64,000 bases of DNA from Gonium pectorale. Its lineage: Eukaryota > Chlorophyta > Chlorophyceae > Chlamydomonadales > Volvocaceae. Under the pieces are notes generated by a model. It was not told where the DNA came from. It was given only the letters and a program-made list of their open reading frames with translations, and did not search any database. Position 1 is the stretch's first letter. Every line of letters starts with the position of its first letter. Below, piece after piece: positions 1 to 10,320 of the stretch. Position numbers and translations under genes: made by a program. The stretch lies in contig LSYV01000004.1 in assembly GCA_001584585.1 (NCBI GenBank), forward strand, positions 1,912,243 to 1,976,242. The letters are read 5' to 3'.

Positions 1-146
1 TCTGTGGACCCGCTTATGATTGCCGTGGGTGATAACCTGCGCTGGGGCCGCGTTGACTTCGGGTCTTCCCGACCATTACGCACCTGCCCTGCGCACACAA
101 GGTTGGCTTCGCGCTCCATCCTGCCCCACCCCTCCCCACACGCATA

Positions 147-409
147 CCGCACCGCACAGCTGCCTGGTCACCTGCCGGACCACCCGGTCACCCACCTGAC
201 CATCCACCTGCCCCCCAACCCTGCGCTGACGTCGAAGTTTTGCAGGTCGCTTACAACTCCACGAAGAACGCCGTTACTCGTACTGAGTGTGCGATTCAGT
301 GTCCGCGACGCGACCCTTTTTTCCCTCGTTTTTTCCCCACCCTAAAGTTGACTTCGCTCCCTAACCAACCCTTCCCACCGCACCGCGCAGCTGCCTGGCC
401 ACCTGCCGG
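147..409 (+). repeat. Imperfect 32-bp direct repeat, one copy across a splice acceptor
   Basis: Positions 147-178 and 378-409 match at about 30 of 32 bases. The right copy spans the acceptor (AG at 389-390) and the start of the first visible aminopeptidase exon. The left copy lies in the upstream intron and keeps its own AG, so it is a potential decoy acceptor. Confidence 0.7.
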
Positions 410-1938
410 CCCGGCTCCTCCATTCGGGAGCTGCACGCGCTGAGCTGCGAGATGCTCAGCGACGGCATCCGGCAGCTGCGGCTGCTGCCGGGGGCCTCGG
501 CCGAGGAGATACGCCGCAACGGGTACCGGTGGGTGCTGCGGTGCGGTGCGGGCGCGGGTGCGGCGACGCGCGAAACACACGGGGGCAACATGGCGGGAGC
601 GGGCAGCGGCGCGGACGGTCGAAGGGGCAGAGGGGCGATGCGCGGCGGTCCGGGGGCAGGTCGAGGATGGGGTGGCGGGGCGTGAAGCGGCGACGTTGCA
701 GGGTGGCCCGAACGTGTGTCGCAGTTGGGGTTCGGGAATCCGTTGGGACTCGGACGGGGTCAAGCGCCCGCATCATCTGCACCGGACGGCCAGACGCCAT
801 AACGTCGTTGAAGCCTCCTCCACCCTGCCGTCTCTCACAGCCCCCTAACACCCCATCCCTCACCTCACTCCCGCCGCTCGCCTCCCGCCCCCACTCATCC
901 GCCCGTCCCCCACCACCCACGCAATCCAGCCTTCTGAAATCCCCCCTCCCATCCGCCCGCCCCTCCGGCCCCAGCGAGTTCTTCTGGCACAGCCTGGGCC
1001 ACTACCTGGGCATGGACACCCACGACACCAGCCTGGTGGGCTACGACCGCAAGCTGGAGGCGGGGAACGTCATCACCGTGGAGCCGGGTGAGGGTTGGGC
1101 GGGAGGGGAGTGGGAGCGAGCTTGAAGGCGTAACTCTGAGCATACCCGGCTGGCGTCCGGCAGCATCCGGCAGCCCACCTCGTTGGGTGCGAGGGGCAGC
1201 AGCAGGAGGCGGGAGCGGCACGAGGAGGAGAAGGAGGAGGAGGCGCCACCGGGCTGCAGCCGCGCGCTGACGCATACCTGCCTTGGCTCTTAAGCCTTGA
1301 CCGTATTCCCGCTGGCCCCCTGCCCGCCGCCAGGCCTGTACATCCCGGACCTGCCCCAGTTCGGGCCGTACCGGGGCATCGGGGTGCGCATAGAGGACGA
1401 CGTGCTGCTCACCGTGCAGGGCTGCGCGGTGCTCAGCGACCAGGTGGGGTAGGGCGCGGCTGGGCTGGGCTGGGCTGGGCTTCTCTTGGAGGTTTGCGGA
1501 TTGTTGTATTTTGTGTTTGTTGGGGTGCACGCGAGGAGATCCATGTTGCAATCGCGAGGTCCGCGGGTCATGCGTCGTGCGTTCCCTCTCCTGCCGGCGC
1601 ACGACTTTTCCTGCCGTTGTGTCCGACGCCTCCCCCGGGCCGCCCGCCACCCCCCCCCCCGACCACACTGTGTGCAGGCGCCCGTCGCGGTGTCGGCGGT
1701 GGAGGAGCTGGTGGGGTCGGCACTGGCGGCCGGGGCCACCCCCCGCTTGCCGCTGCCGCCGCGGTTAGAGGTGGCGGCCCACCGGAGGCTGGCGGAGCCG
1801 CCGCCGCCGTATGCGGACCACGGGTCAGCTGTGCCCATCGTAGCACCGCCGCCGCCGCCGGCCGAAAGTGAAGCGCCATCGCGCGCAGCGGCCTTCGCCG
1901 CGTCGGCTCCCGCGTCGGCGGCAGCGGCGGCGACGTGA
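391..1938 (+). CDS. Xaa-Pro aminopeptidase, ICP55/XPNPEP3 (M24B) type; 3' part of gene
   Basis: Family role: a mitochondrial-type metallopeptidase that removes one N-terminal residue from imported proteins after presequence cleavage. Four exons join in phase: 391-522, 975-1087, 1334-1443 and 1678-1938, with stop TGA at 1936-1938. The first visible exon reads CLATCRPGSSIREL, matching the helix before the active site in XPNPEP3 and ICP55. Exon 2 holds HSLGHYLGMDTHD, with the metal-binding His, and VEPG, with a metal-binding Glu. Exon 3 completes GLYIPDLPQFG and holds GVRIEDD, with the last Glu ligand. The two Asp ligands and the N-terminal domain must lie left of the window or in exons I could not find. 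After the conserved end (SDQ) an Ala/Pro-rich tail of about 85 residues follows, longer than usual for the family. Family assignment is firm; the substrate is inferred. Confidence 0.85.
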
Positions 1939-2654
1939 GCTCTTGATGTTGCCGGCAGCCCACGGAACGGTGCCTGTTGCAATGCCCCATGCCGGCAGCC
2001 ATTGCTGCTTGCGGGGTGGGGGGTGAACCGCGCGGGGGCCGCGCAGCCCCGCCTCAGGACTGTGTGGAGGGGCCGTATGCGAATGCGACGCGTGCGAGGC
2101 AGCTCCGACAGCGAGGGCGCCACCCGAGTGCACTGGCCGTCCGCCGGGTGGTGAGGCGGTCGGGGGGTAGCGGGGGGGGGTGCATGGGGAAGCCACCCAG
2201 GGACGTGTCGAGGGAGGCGTGGTGGCCCCGGGGGTCTAGCTGCGGAAAGCGCAGGGGGAGAGAGACGCCGCAGGGGGACCCCGTCTCTGTGTGGGGCGTG
2301 CACATGCGGGCGGCGCGATGCGTGTGTTGCGGCGGCGGAGGACTGCTCGAGAGGCGGGTGGTCGCGAGACCTGAGCCGTGAGGCCTGGGATTCTACCTGG
2401 CAGGCCTCGGATTACGAGGTCACCGCGCGTACGGTAGGAGCGTGACGGACTCTGGGCGGCGGGACAGAGGACGCGGGACAACCCAACGCTGCCAGGCGCT
2501 GCGTGTTTGCGCATGTTTGCCCACACACGTGCGAAGCGTGCAGTGTGGGGTGGTGTGTACGCGCGGGCGGGCGGTGTATGCGCAGCGTCGCGGCCAGCGC
2601 GGCACACGGCTTGTTGACGCTCCGTTTGCGGCCAATGAGTTCGGGCAACTAACC

Positions 2655-2681
2655 CTAACCGGGCCCGCACGGCCCGGTTAG
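2655..2681. repeat. Perfect hairpin, 11-bp stem and 5-nt loop
   Basis: CTAACCGGGCC at 2655-2665 pairs exactly with GGCCCGGTTAG at 2671-2681 around loop CGCAC. It lies in non-coding DNA and I know of no function for it. Confidence 0.8.
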
Positions 2682-2723
2682 TGGCCGCTTGTGCCGTGCG
2701 CTGTGATGGCGCATGGTACGATT

Positions 2724-2735
2724 GTACGATCGTAC
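2724..2735. repeat. 12-bp perfect palindrome GTACGATCGTAC
   Basis: A perfect palindrome in the gene-poor interval, flanked by further GTACG words. Similar GTACGG-rich words recur elsewhere in the window, for example near 61600-61700 and 62600-62650. Confidence 0.6.
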
Positions 2736-3086
2736 GGCGCACACGTGTATCCGACGCCCTCCTGAACCTTGGCAAGCTGTCGGGTCTTTCACCCACAAAC
2801 CACAGCACAGCGAGATGGCATGAGTATGACAGGTAGATAGGCAGGAAAGCTTTATAGGAGCTACGGCAAGGGCGGCGCCACAACTAGTGCGAACAGGTCA
2901 TGTATGGGAGGAGGAGGAGGAGGAGGAGGAGGCAGACAGGGTAGGCTCCGACTCAGAGATGCACCGGTGGCTTTGCGGTGTGGCGCGCGGGCGCAACCCC
3001 CCTGGGCGAGGGAGTGCCCATCCGTGCACCCACCCACGGTGCCGTGCCTGCGTGCCTCCGTGGCCCCGGTGAACCCGGTGCCTCGG

Positions 3087-3322
3087 AGGAGACCGCTACG
3101 ACGGCCACCACATTCATAATACTATCAGCGGCTATTGATGCGTTCAGCCGAGGCGTGGTCGGCACCGCACTGCCGCTGCGGCTGCCGACGCCGCAGTGGG
3201 GCCCCTGCGCCCAGTACCTGACGCTGGCGGCGGCGGTCACGATCCTGGCGGCTGCGGGCTACGGCGGCTGGTGCGAAGATGGGGGCGGCGGCGTTACGAG
3301 GGCGCGGGCGATGGAGGTGTAG
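3087..3322 (+). CDS. Possible terminal exon of a small membrane protein
   Basis: An open frame ending TAG at 3320-3322 has GC-rich third positions and two hydrophobic stretches, one around TFIILSAAIDAF and one around YLTLAAAVTILAAAGYGGW, separated by a Pro/Leu-rich loop. I cannot find a partner exon or a family match, and the acceptor is not clear. It could be the last exon of a membrane protein or chance. Confidence 0.2.
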
Positions 3323-6300
3323 GTATGCCGAGTGGCAGCGGTGGCGGAGACGGGTCCCACTGCCAGGACACATACCGTACGGCCCGGGGCGCTGGAAATA
3401 TCCCTCGGCGGCGCGGTAGCTCCCAAGTCAAATTCCCGCCTGGAGGTGGACACGTGTTCGGCGGAGCGGAGTTTACGCGTTTAGAGCGGATGGCAGCAAA
3501 GCGGACCAGGAGCAGGCCGGGGGCCTGCTTGCCTGTGTGGTCCGGCGGTCAGGGACTTGTGATGTATGACGTAAGACGGCTTGGTGAGACCCATGCGGAA
3601 ACTGTGGATGGACGATAGCGACCCGCGGGGCGTGGCGGCCTGGCGGTCTAGGGTGTTACGTCATGCGGTCTAGTGTGTGTGTGTGTGGAGCTGTGCAGCC
3701 AACGTGTACCAACCAACAGCGGAATGCGACTTACATCCTGCACCGACAACCACTTACTCAGTTGCGTACGACTCGTACGGCCCTTTACTACTTGGGGCGG
3801 TTTGGGGAATTGTGGGTTAGAAGGATCGAAACGCGTTCTCACTAGAGAAAGGTTTGGGGAAGTGTGGGAGGGGGGCGTGCACGCGCTGGAGGATGCGCAA
3901 ACCAGGTGCCAGGCCTTGCTGCCTTAGCTGGGTGCTTTGGGGCTGTGTGCGCTGCGCGGCCCAGAGGTTGTACGCAAGCGGTTGTTGTGTGAGTGCGCTG
4001 GCACCACATCCCCCCCACCCCGGCGTGGTTCGTGCACGGAGGTTGTACGTAAGCGGCCGCGTCACCATCACCCGGGTCAAACCGGGTCGGGCCGGCACAC
4101 CTCCTCACAAGCATCCCACACTGTTGGGTAGCGGCTCGGGCGGCGTCTCACGGGTTGACGGCGGCGGCGTAGTGGCGGGGTCGGGGCGGAGGCGTGGGAG
4201 AGACTGGACCACCTGTGCGAGGGCCGGCCGGCCGCCGCACTGAGCTGCGCCACGCCGATCATGAAAGCCGGGCGGCACGGCCGGGTTTGGGCCGGAGAGC
4301 CCGCCGCAAAGCTGCAATCAAGGTGCCGTACCGCGTATGCGTGTACGACAAGCTCCCCGGAGGGATCGGCGCAGGCTGCGTCCAACACGCACAGCCACAC
4401 GTACGGCTTTCCGGTGCGGGCCGCTGCCCGTAAGGCGGGGCCGGCGGGGCCCAGAGGAGTGAGGGAGGCATCGTCGCACCGACATCTACCGATCTCCCAA
4501 GGCTTGTAACACGGCGCCGGCCTTTCGCAGACTATGGCAAGTGAACGAGGGCGTTATAATTCGCCGTGCACGAGCTGCACCAGCTGAGGCGACCGTCGTT
4601 CCCCAGCTCTCGCAGGCGCGCTCCTTCACAAACATTCAGAATACCGCTTAAAACATGCACACATACCGCAGCCCCAACGGACCCGCAGCTGGCCAGGGCC
4701 GGGGCCGGGGCGACGGCCTGGCTCCAATGTGGACAGGTCCGGACCCGCCTCCAGCCCGGCCCACAGCTCCACGTGCCAGCCTCGTAAGCCTGGCTGGCTT
4801 CAGTTCCGCCCTGCACCCTCCTCCTCAACCCGCTTCTTTCCAATTGACACGCAGTACGCACCGCCAGAGCCCTTTGCGCCTTGCCCCGCCCAACCCCTAG
4901 CCCCAACACGCCCCTCGCCTGTGCTCCCCTGTCTCCGGCCCGCCTGCGGCTTAGCCGTCTCCACCCAGTCCCGCCCGGCCCCTGGCGTCTGGCCACTGCA
5001 CTCCCGCCTACCCCGCATCGGCTCTGCTCCGCTTCGCTCGAGCGCTGCCCCGCTCCACCTTACTCCGGCCCACTGGGCGGGGCATCGGGACTGTCGGAAT
5101 TCAAACATTGAACCCCAGTCCTGCATTGGTGCGATGCCAGCCAAGGCGCTAGGCGCTGTCAGCCGACTGGAATGCATGATTGCCGTACTAGCCCAGCCAG
5201 CCCGCACAGACCGTACGGTGCAGCACGGGGCCCAAAGCACGGGGCTTCTCAAACCACAGCAACCCTCACGGTCAGGTAGGGTCCACATGTATGCCCGCGT
5301 TGCACACGGCTTGTGCGACGCCGAAAGCGCCCATTATGTACCCACCGAATCGGCAACGTCGCCCAGAGACGGTAGGTTCGCGGGCCCACCGTACGACATG
5401 CGGCCCTGCGGGTATGCATCCACCCTCCAAACCAAGGACTTGAGTAGGTGATGTCCCCACAGGACAGGGAGGACGTTGAACGTGTTGCCACAGCGTTCTC
5501 CGCACCGAAGCGCGACTACTGCAGAAGCGACGTGCGCTGCCCAAATTGCAGCGGCCTGATACGGTGCTCTCATCGGTCACGAACGAAAAAAGGCAGGAAC
5601 TGCAACCCAGCACATATCAAACACGCAAACACCGCGGCCACTAACCTCCCCGTCCAACAACAGTCAAACAAATACCAGGCCCAGGTCACAGCCTCTGGCC
5701 CCGCCTGCTGGAGTGCCCCCCGCGCAGATCACCACGCACGAAGGAGACACGCCGCCGCAACACACGGGAAGGGGGTCATGGGCACGCACACGCGGCGCAG
5801 GGTACTCTTCCCCAGAGCTCTGCGGCGGATGTATGCCACCTCACCCACGTCTAACAACGAAACGTAAGATGCCCCTGCACCACGAAAGCCAAGGGGAATC
5901 CCCGGCCTCACCCGCCCACTGGCCACACCAGTGGCGTAGTGTAAGCGTAAGCCTCCTGATGCGCGGCCGAAAGTGCTGGTCGCCTCGGTTCCTAGCGGCA
6001 TTCAAGGGTCTTTCCGGCGAGTCCAAGGCCCCAGCCCCGCCAAGGTTTCCGTGAGCAGCTACAACGAGGCCGCCAGCGCGAAGCCAGGTGCCGTGCCTAT
6101 GTACACAATCAAACACCAATACTGTACAAAGCCGTGGCTCACAGCCCACCGCACCACCCGCTGCGCCCCCTCCAGGACACCCCTGTCTTGCTCAACCGTG
6201 CCCGACCGCGCCCGGCACCCAGGCCAGCCTCTCCGCGGCCCCTTGTCGCCAGAGCGCTGCCGGGCTCGTGGCCGGGCTCGTGGAGCTGGAGAGCGCCACG

Positions 6301-6352
6301 GCCGTGCCCGGGGGGACCGGCTCTGGCACCACAGCCCCGAGCTCAGCTGAGC

Positions 6353-7750
6353 TCAGCTCTGCAGGCGGCGCGATACACCGGAGAATCGCTCCTTGGTGCC
6401 GCTGCTGCTGCTGCCGGCTCCAGTCCCGCCGCTGCTGGTGCTGGTGGGCCGCAGCGGCCCGACGCCGGACAGCACGCCGGCGCCTCCGCCCCCGCCGCTG
6501 CGTCCCACGGCCGAGACGGTGCGGCGCGCCGGGACCCCCGCCTGCTCCTTCTCCATGGCCTCCATGATCCCGTCCAGGAAGAAGTGCAGGAACTCGTTCG
6601 TGACCTGGGGTGAGTTTGATGGGGACAGCGGTTTGTTTGATGAGGGCAGGGGGGCACCGGGGAACCTGGGGAGCGAGCGGGGTTAGAGGTCCCTGGCCAG
6701 CGCAGGAGAGGGCGAGGGGCAACGCGCTGCAGGCTAGGAGGCACGGAGCAGGACGGATGCACCGGGATCGGACGCTGGAGACGGACGGCGGCCTTTGCGC
6801 TCACCAAGCTCACCCGCAATGCATAAGACCGAAGGACCCGGAAGAGGCACGGCCCTGGCGGTCGGTGTCAGGCCGGGGGAGGGGTTCGCCGGCATCCCCC
6901 GGTAGCCGGCGGACCAAAAGGCAAGCGTGGCCTGACCGCGGGATGCGAGACTGCAGCTGGGTGCCAGTGCGTTCCCGTCAAACACTTGCTCCTCACCCCC
7001 CTCTGAAACGACGCACCTCCGGGTAGTCCCGCATGAATTTGGTCCGGCCCGCCACATCGCGCCGCTCCGTGTCTATGCTGTCGTTCAGCTCGTCGATCTG
7101 CGGGCGGGGGACCGAACCGCCAGGCAGGCACGCGGAGCGGCTCAGTCGCTTGGGCAAATGATGCACGGGCTCTAGAGCACGTGTGGCCCAAGGATGCCAT
7201 TCGGGTCGGACACGGCAGCGGACGCTGTGGCCCTCGGCGCTGCGGGGCTGTGGACTCTGTAGCAGTGATGGGTGATGCCAGCAGCAGGCCACTGTACGAA
7301 CTGACGGGACACAGGCGACACGCCTGTACGCGTGAGCTGTGCTTCTACGGTGGTTGTGAACGTTGCCCACAACAGCCGCGGTGGCATGACAGAGGACACC
7401 CCCCCCTTTGCACCCTTTGCACGCCACGCACCCCTTGAACCTCGCCTGCACCCTCCGACATGCCCTCCGACATGCCACCAGGCGCAGCCCCCCCCCTAGG
7501 CGTGCCCACCCGGTCACAGCCCTGATCCCACCATCCTGTCGAGGTCCGTCATGAAGGCCTGCATGTCCGCCCCCTCGCTCTGCCGGAGCTTGTCGAGGAT
7601 TCGGTCTAGCAGGGGCTGCAACAGGTCTGGATGCTTCTTAAAGTAACTATGCAACTCCTGCTGCGCCCATTCGGCATCGGGCGGCCCCGGCAGCGAGCTC
7701 GGAAGCGCGTGGGGAGAGGGCATTGTCGAGGCACGCCTAATTTCTTGCAT
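6353..7750 (-). CDS. Unrecognised small helical protein, 183 residues
   Basis: Three exons on the minus strand join in phase 0: 7532-7750 (ATG at 7750), 7017-7097, and 6353-6604 with the stop at the low end. Splice sites are ATG|GTGGGA, CGCAG|ATCGAC, GGAG|GTGCGT and CCCCAG|GTCACG. A second in-frame ATG ten codons in could also be the start. Residues about 20-135 are predicted helical and charged (motifs ELHSYFKKHPDLLQPLLDRI, IDELNDSIDTERRDV and FLHFFLDGIMEAMEKEQ). The last 50 or so residues are Gly/Ser/Thr-rich and probably disordered. I do not recognise the family. It is divergent from the disulfide isomerase gene, with only 225 bp between the start codons, so they may share a promoter. Confidence 0.7.
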
Positions 7751-7975
7751 CTTTGTGTGTGGTAGGGTGTTTGAGCTTTCAGGTATGTGCCGTTGTGCGT
7801 CCACAAGGTCACCCTTTCCATGCAGAGGTACGGTTGCACGAGTTGCCCTGCCCGTGACCCTCGCGGCCTCGTCCTACTGAAGACACCGCAGTGCCCCCAC
7901 ATGCAAAGATAGCGCAGAGTACGTTGCCATCGGGGTGCAGAGCAGGCCGCGTTCGGCCTAGGCCCACAACGGACG
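7751..7975. promoter_or_regulatory. Divergent intergenic region, likely shared promoter
   Basis: 225 bp separate the ATG at 7750 (minus strand) from the ATG at 7976 (plus strand). Both 5' UTRs and promoters must fit here. I see no clear TATA element. The assignment rests on gene layout alone. Confidence 0.45.
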
Positions 7976-10320
7976 ATGGCGCGGTTATTCAGCAAGCTGA
8001 AGGCGATAGACTTCTTCAAGAAGATTCCGAGTGATCTTACTGAGGCAACTCTTACAGGAGCATGGCTTTCAATAGTAGCGGCGATCATTATGGTGTGCCT
8101 GTTCATGGCGGAGCTGTCCTCCTTTCTTTCCACAACCTCCAAGACGCAGCTCTTGGTCGACCGCAGCCCGCGTAATGAGCTGCTGAAAGTAAACTTCAAC
8201 ATCAGCTTCCCGGCACTATCATGCGAGTTTGCCACGGTGGACGTGAGCGACTCGCTCGGCACGAAGCGGCTAAATCTCACCAAGACGGTGCGCAAGGTGC
8301 CCGTCAGCCTGGACCTGGAGCGTGTCGGGGCTGCCATGGACGACCATAACCACCCCCTGCCAAAGTATGACGAGGAGGGGAAGTTCGACGACGTGGAGGA
8401 CATAGACATTACCGTGCCGCTCTCGCACGACAACTTCCAAACCACCTTGGCGCGCTATCCTATTGTCGTGATCAACTTCTATGCACCGGTACGCGCAGCA
8501 CGGGTGTGTCCAGCAGGGCGGGACGTGAGGCGGCGTGTTAGGCGGCACAAGGCCTGCGGGCTGCGGGCTTCTCTGCAACTAGTGCGGCGCATTGAGTACC
8601 TTAGGGGAAAAAGATAGCGGCGGCGACGGTTTGCAGGGTGTGTGGCGGAGCATTAGCGGCGGCGACGGTTTGCAGGGTGTGTGGCGGAGCATTAGCGGCG
8701 GCGACGGTTTGCAGGGTGTGTGGCGGAGCATTAGCAGTGTACCGTTCATCGGCCCTGGATTGGGACACGACGCTCTGGCATTTTTTGGTTTAATCGACGA
8801 TTATCACAGGACTGACTAGGCGCCAGATATACCCTGCGAAGAGGGGTGTCCGCGGCCAAAACAGGCTTGCGGTATCAATAGAAGGCACTACAGCGCTGCG
8901 GGCAGGAGCTTGGGTGACCGCGGTGTTGGGAATAGCCCCAATTCGGGCTTGGGCTTGCCGGGTTCGGCAATGGCCGTTGCCTGGGTTGCGCGGTGGTGCG
9001 GTGGAGGCGGCTGGATGGTGCGCTGGCCATGCAGTGCCCACACGGTTCCGTCCACAGCGTTGCTTTCTGTGTTATCCCAACGGCCCCACTCCCCGCTCCC
9101 CCTCGGCCTCAGTGGTGCCACTGGTGCCAGCGGCTGGAGCCCACGTGGGAGGCGGCCACCAAGGAGGTGCACGACAAGTACCCGGAGTGGGACGGCCGCA
9201 TACGCTTCGCCAAGGTGGACTGCACGCAGGTGGGCATGCGCCAGCGTGCGGCGATTTGCGAACGCGCACACTCGTGTGCTTACGTTGCAAGGCAGCGCTT
9301 AGCATTGCGTTGCGCCTTGCGTCGCGGCAAGCAGAGACATGCTTCCATGGGGCAAGCTAGGATTCACTGATTTGCCCAAGAACTACAAGCCCGGATCTTC
9401 ACAATCGCCAGGCACCCATGATGATGTGCGAAAGACGTTGGCTTGCCACGCCCACATACTGACCTTCGGGTCTGTCTCATGACGCTCTGCCCTTGCACCC
9501 GCCCTCGCACCCGCCCTCGCACTCGCAGGAGATGGAGCTGTGCCGGTCGCACTTCATCCAGGGCTTCCCCTCCATCCGCGTCTTCCGCAAGGGCCACGAC
9601 GACATCTACATCCAGGGCATGCACGAGCACGAGGCGTACATGGGCGACCGCACCAAGGAGGCGCTCGTGGCCTTTGCCGACAGCCTCGTGCCCTCCGCCG
9701 GCCAGCCGCACCGCAAGCTGGCGAGCCTCATGTCGGCGCCCAAGACGCCGGGCTGCAACCTGGCCGGCTTTGTCATGGTGAAGAAGGTGCCCGGCACGCT
9801 GCACTTTGTGGCGCGCTCCGAGGGCCACTCGTTCGACCACACGTGGATGAACATGACCCACATGGTCCACTCCTTCCACGTGGGCACGCGGCCCTCCCCG
9901 CGCAAGTACGCGCAGCTCAAGCGCCTCCACCCGGCCGGCCTCACGCCGGACTGGGCGGACAAGCTACGCGAGGAGTTCTTTGTGAGCGAGCACCCCCAGT
10001 CCACCCACGAGCACTACCTGCAGGTCGTGCTGACGACCATCGAGCCGCGGCACAACCGCCGTACAGGCGCGTACGACGCGTACGAGTACACCGTGCACTC
10101 GCACACGTACCAGTCGGACGCGATCCCCTCGGCGCGCTTCACCTACGACCTGAGCCCCATCCAGATACTGGTCCAGGAGACGTCACGGCCGTGGTACCAG
10201 TTCCTGACCACCACCTGCGCTATTATTGGTGGTGTCTTCACGGTGGCGGGCATCCTGGACGCTGTGTTGTACCAGTCGTTTAACGCGGTTAAGAAGATGC
10301 AGCTTGGCAAGCAGGGGTGA
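7976..10320 (+). CDS. Membrane protein disulfide isomerase, PDI-C (PDIL5-3/5-4) type
   Basis: Predicted to form or reshuffle disulfides in the early secretory pathway; family members combine an ERGIC/Erv41-46-like protein with a thioredoxin domain. Exons 7976-8488, 9113-9229 and 9529-10320 join in phase 0 and encode 473 residues, close to the roughly 480 of plant homologues. Residues 1-28 are cytosolic and a membrane helix follows at about 29-50 (WLSIVAAIIMVCLF). A lumenal ERGIC-N-like region comes next, then the thioredoxin domain with NFYAP joined to WCHWCQRLEPTWE; the active site CHWC is about residues 173-176. The Erv41/46-like domain fills the C-terminal half, with a second membrane helix near 435-458 and a basic tail (KKMQLGKQG). 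Intron 1 interrupts the gene exactly before the active-site Trp and carries a 39-bp tandem repeat. Confidence 0.9.
8615..8731 (+). repeat. Three perfect 39-bp tandem units in PDI intron 1
   Basis: The 39-bp unit starts at 8615, 8654 and 8693 with no mismatch. Because 39 is divisible by three, the array stays open and would read SGGDGLQGVWRSI three times. It lies inside the 8489-9112 intron and is not part of the PDI protein. Perfect identity suggests recent expansion. Confidence 0.9.

Larger units (their letters stand above)
1939..6352. other. Gene-poor interval of 4.4 kb
   Basis: No exon chain with conserved motifs was found on either strand. Open frames here, such as 4729-5451 (+), are Pro/Ser/Arg-rich and look like by-products of high GC. 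Notable content is a hairpin at 2655-2681, a 12-bp palindrome at 2724-2735, a possible membrane-protein exon near 3100-3322, and two similar 15-16 bp blocks (aggttgtacg followed by C/T and aagcgg) at about 3964 and 4039. The 3' UTR of the aminopeptidase must start this interval and the 3' UTR of the minus-strand gene must end it. Confidence 0.5.

Noticed and set aside
2651..2660. TAACCCTAACC-like telomere sequence
   Set aside because: Only about one and a half units, and not the TTTTAGGG type expected for Chlamydomonas-like algae; it is better explained as part of the hairpin.
4729..5451. 240-codon plus-strand frame
   Set aside because: Pro/Ser/Arg-rich composition, no motif and no splice context; typical chance frame in GC-rich DNA.
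8592..8819. Open frame with three SGGDGLQGVWRSI repeats
   Set aside because: It lies inside PDI intron 1, and the domain structure of the protein requires its removal.
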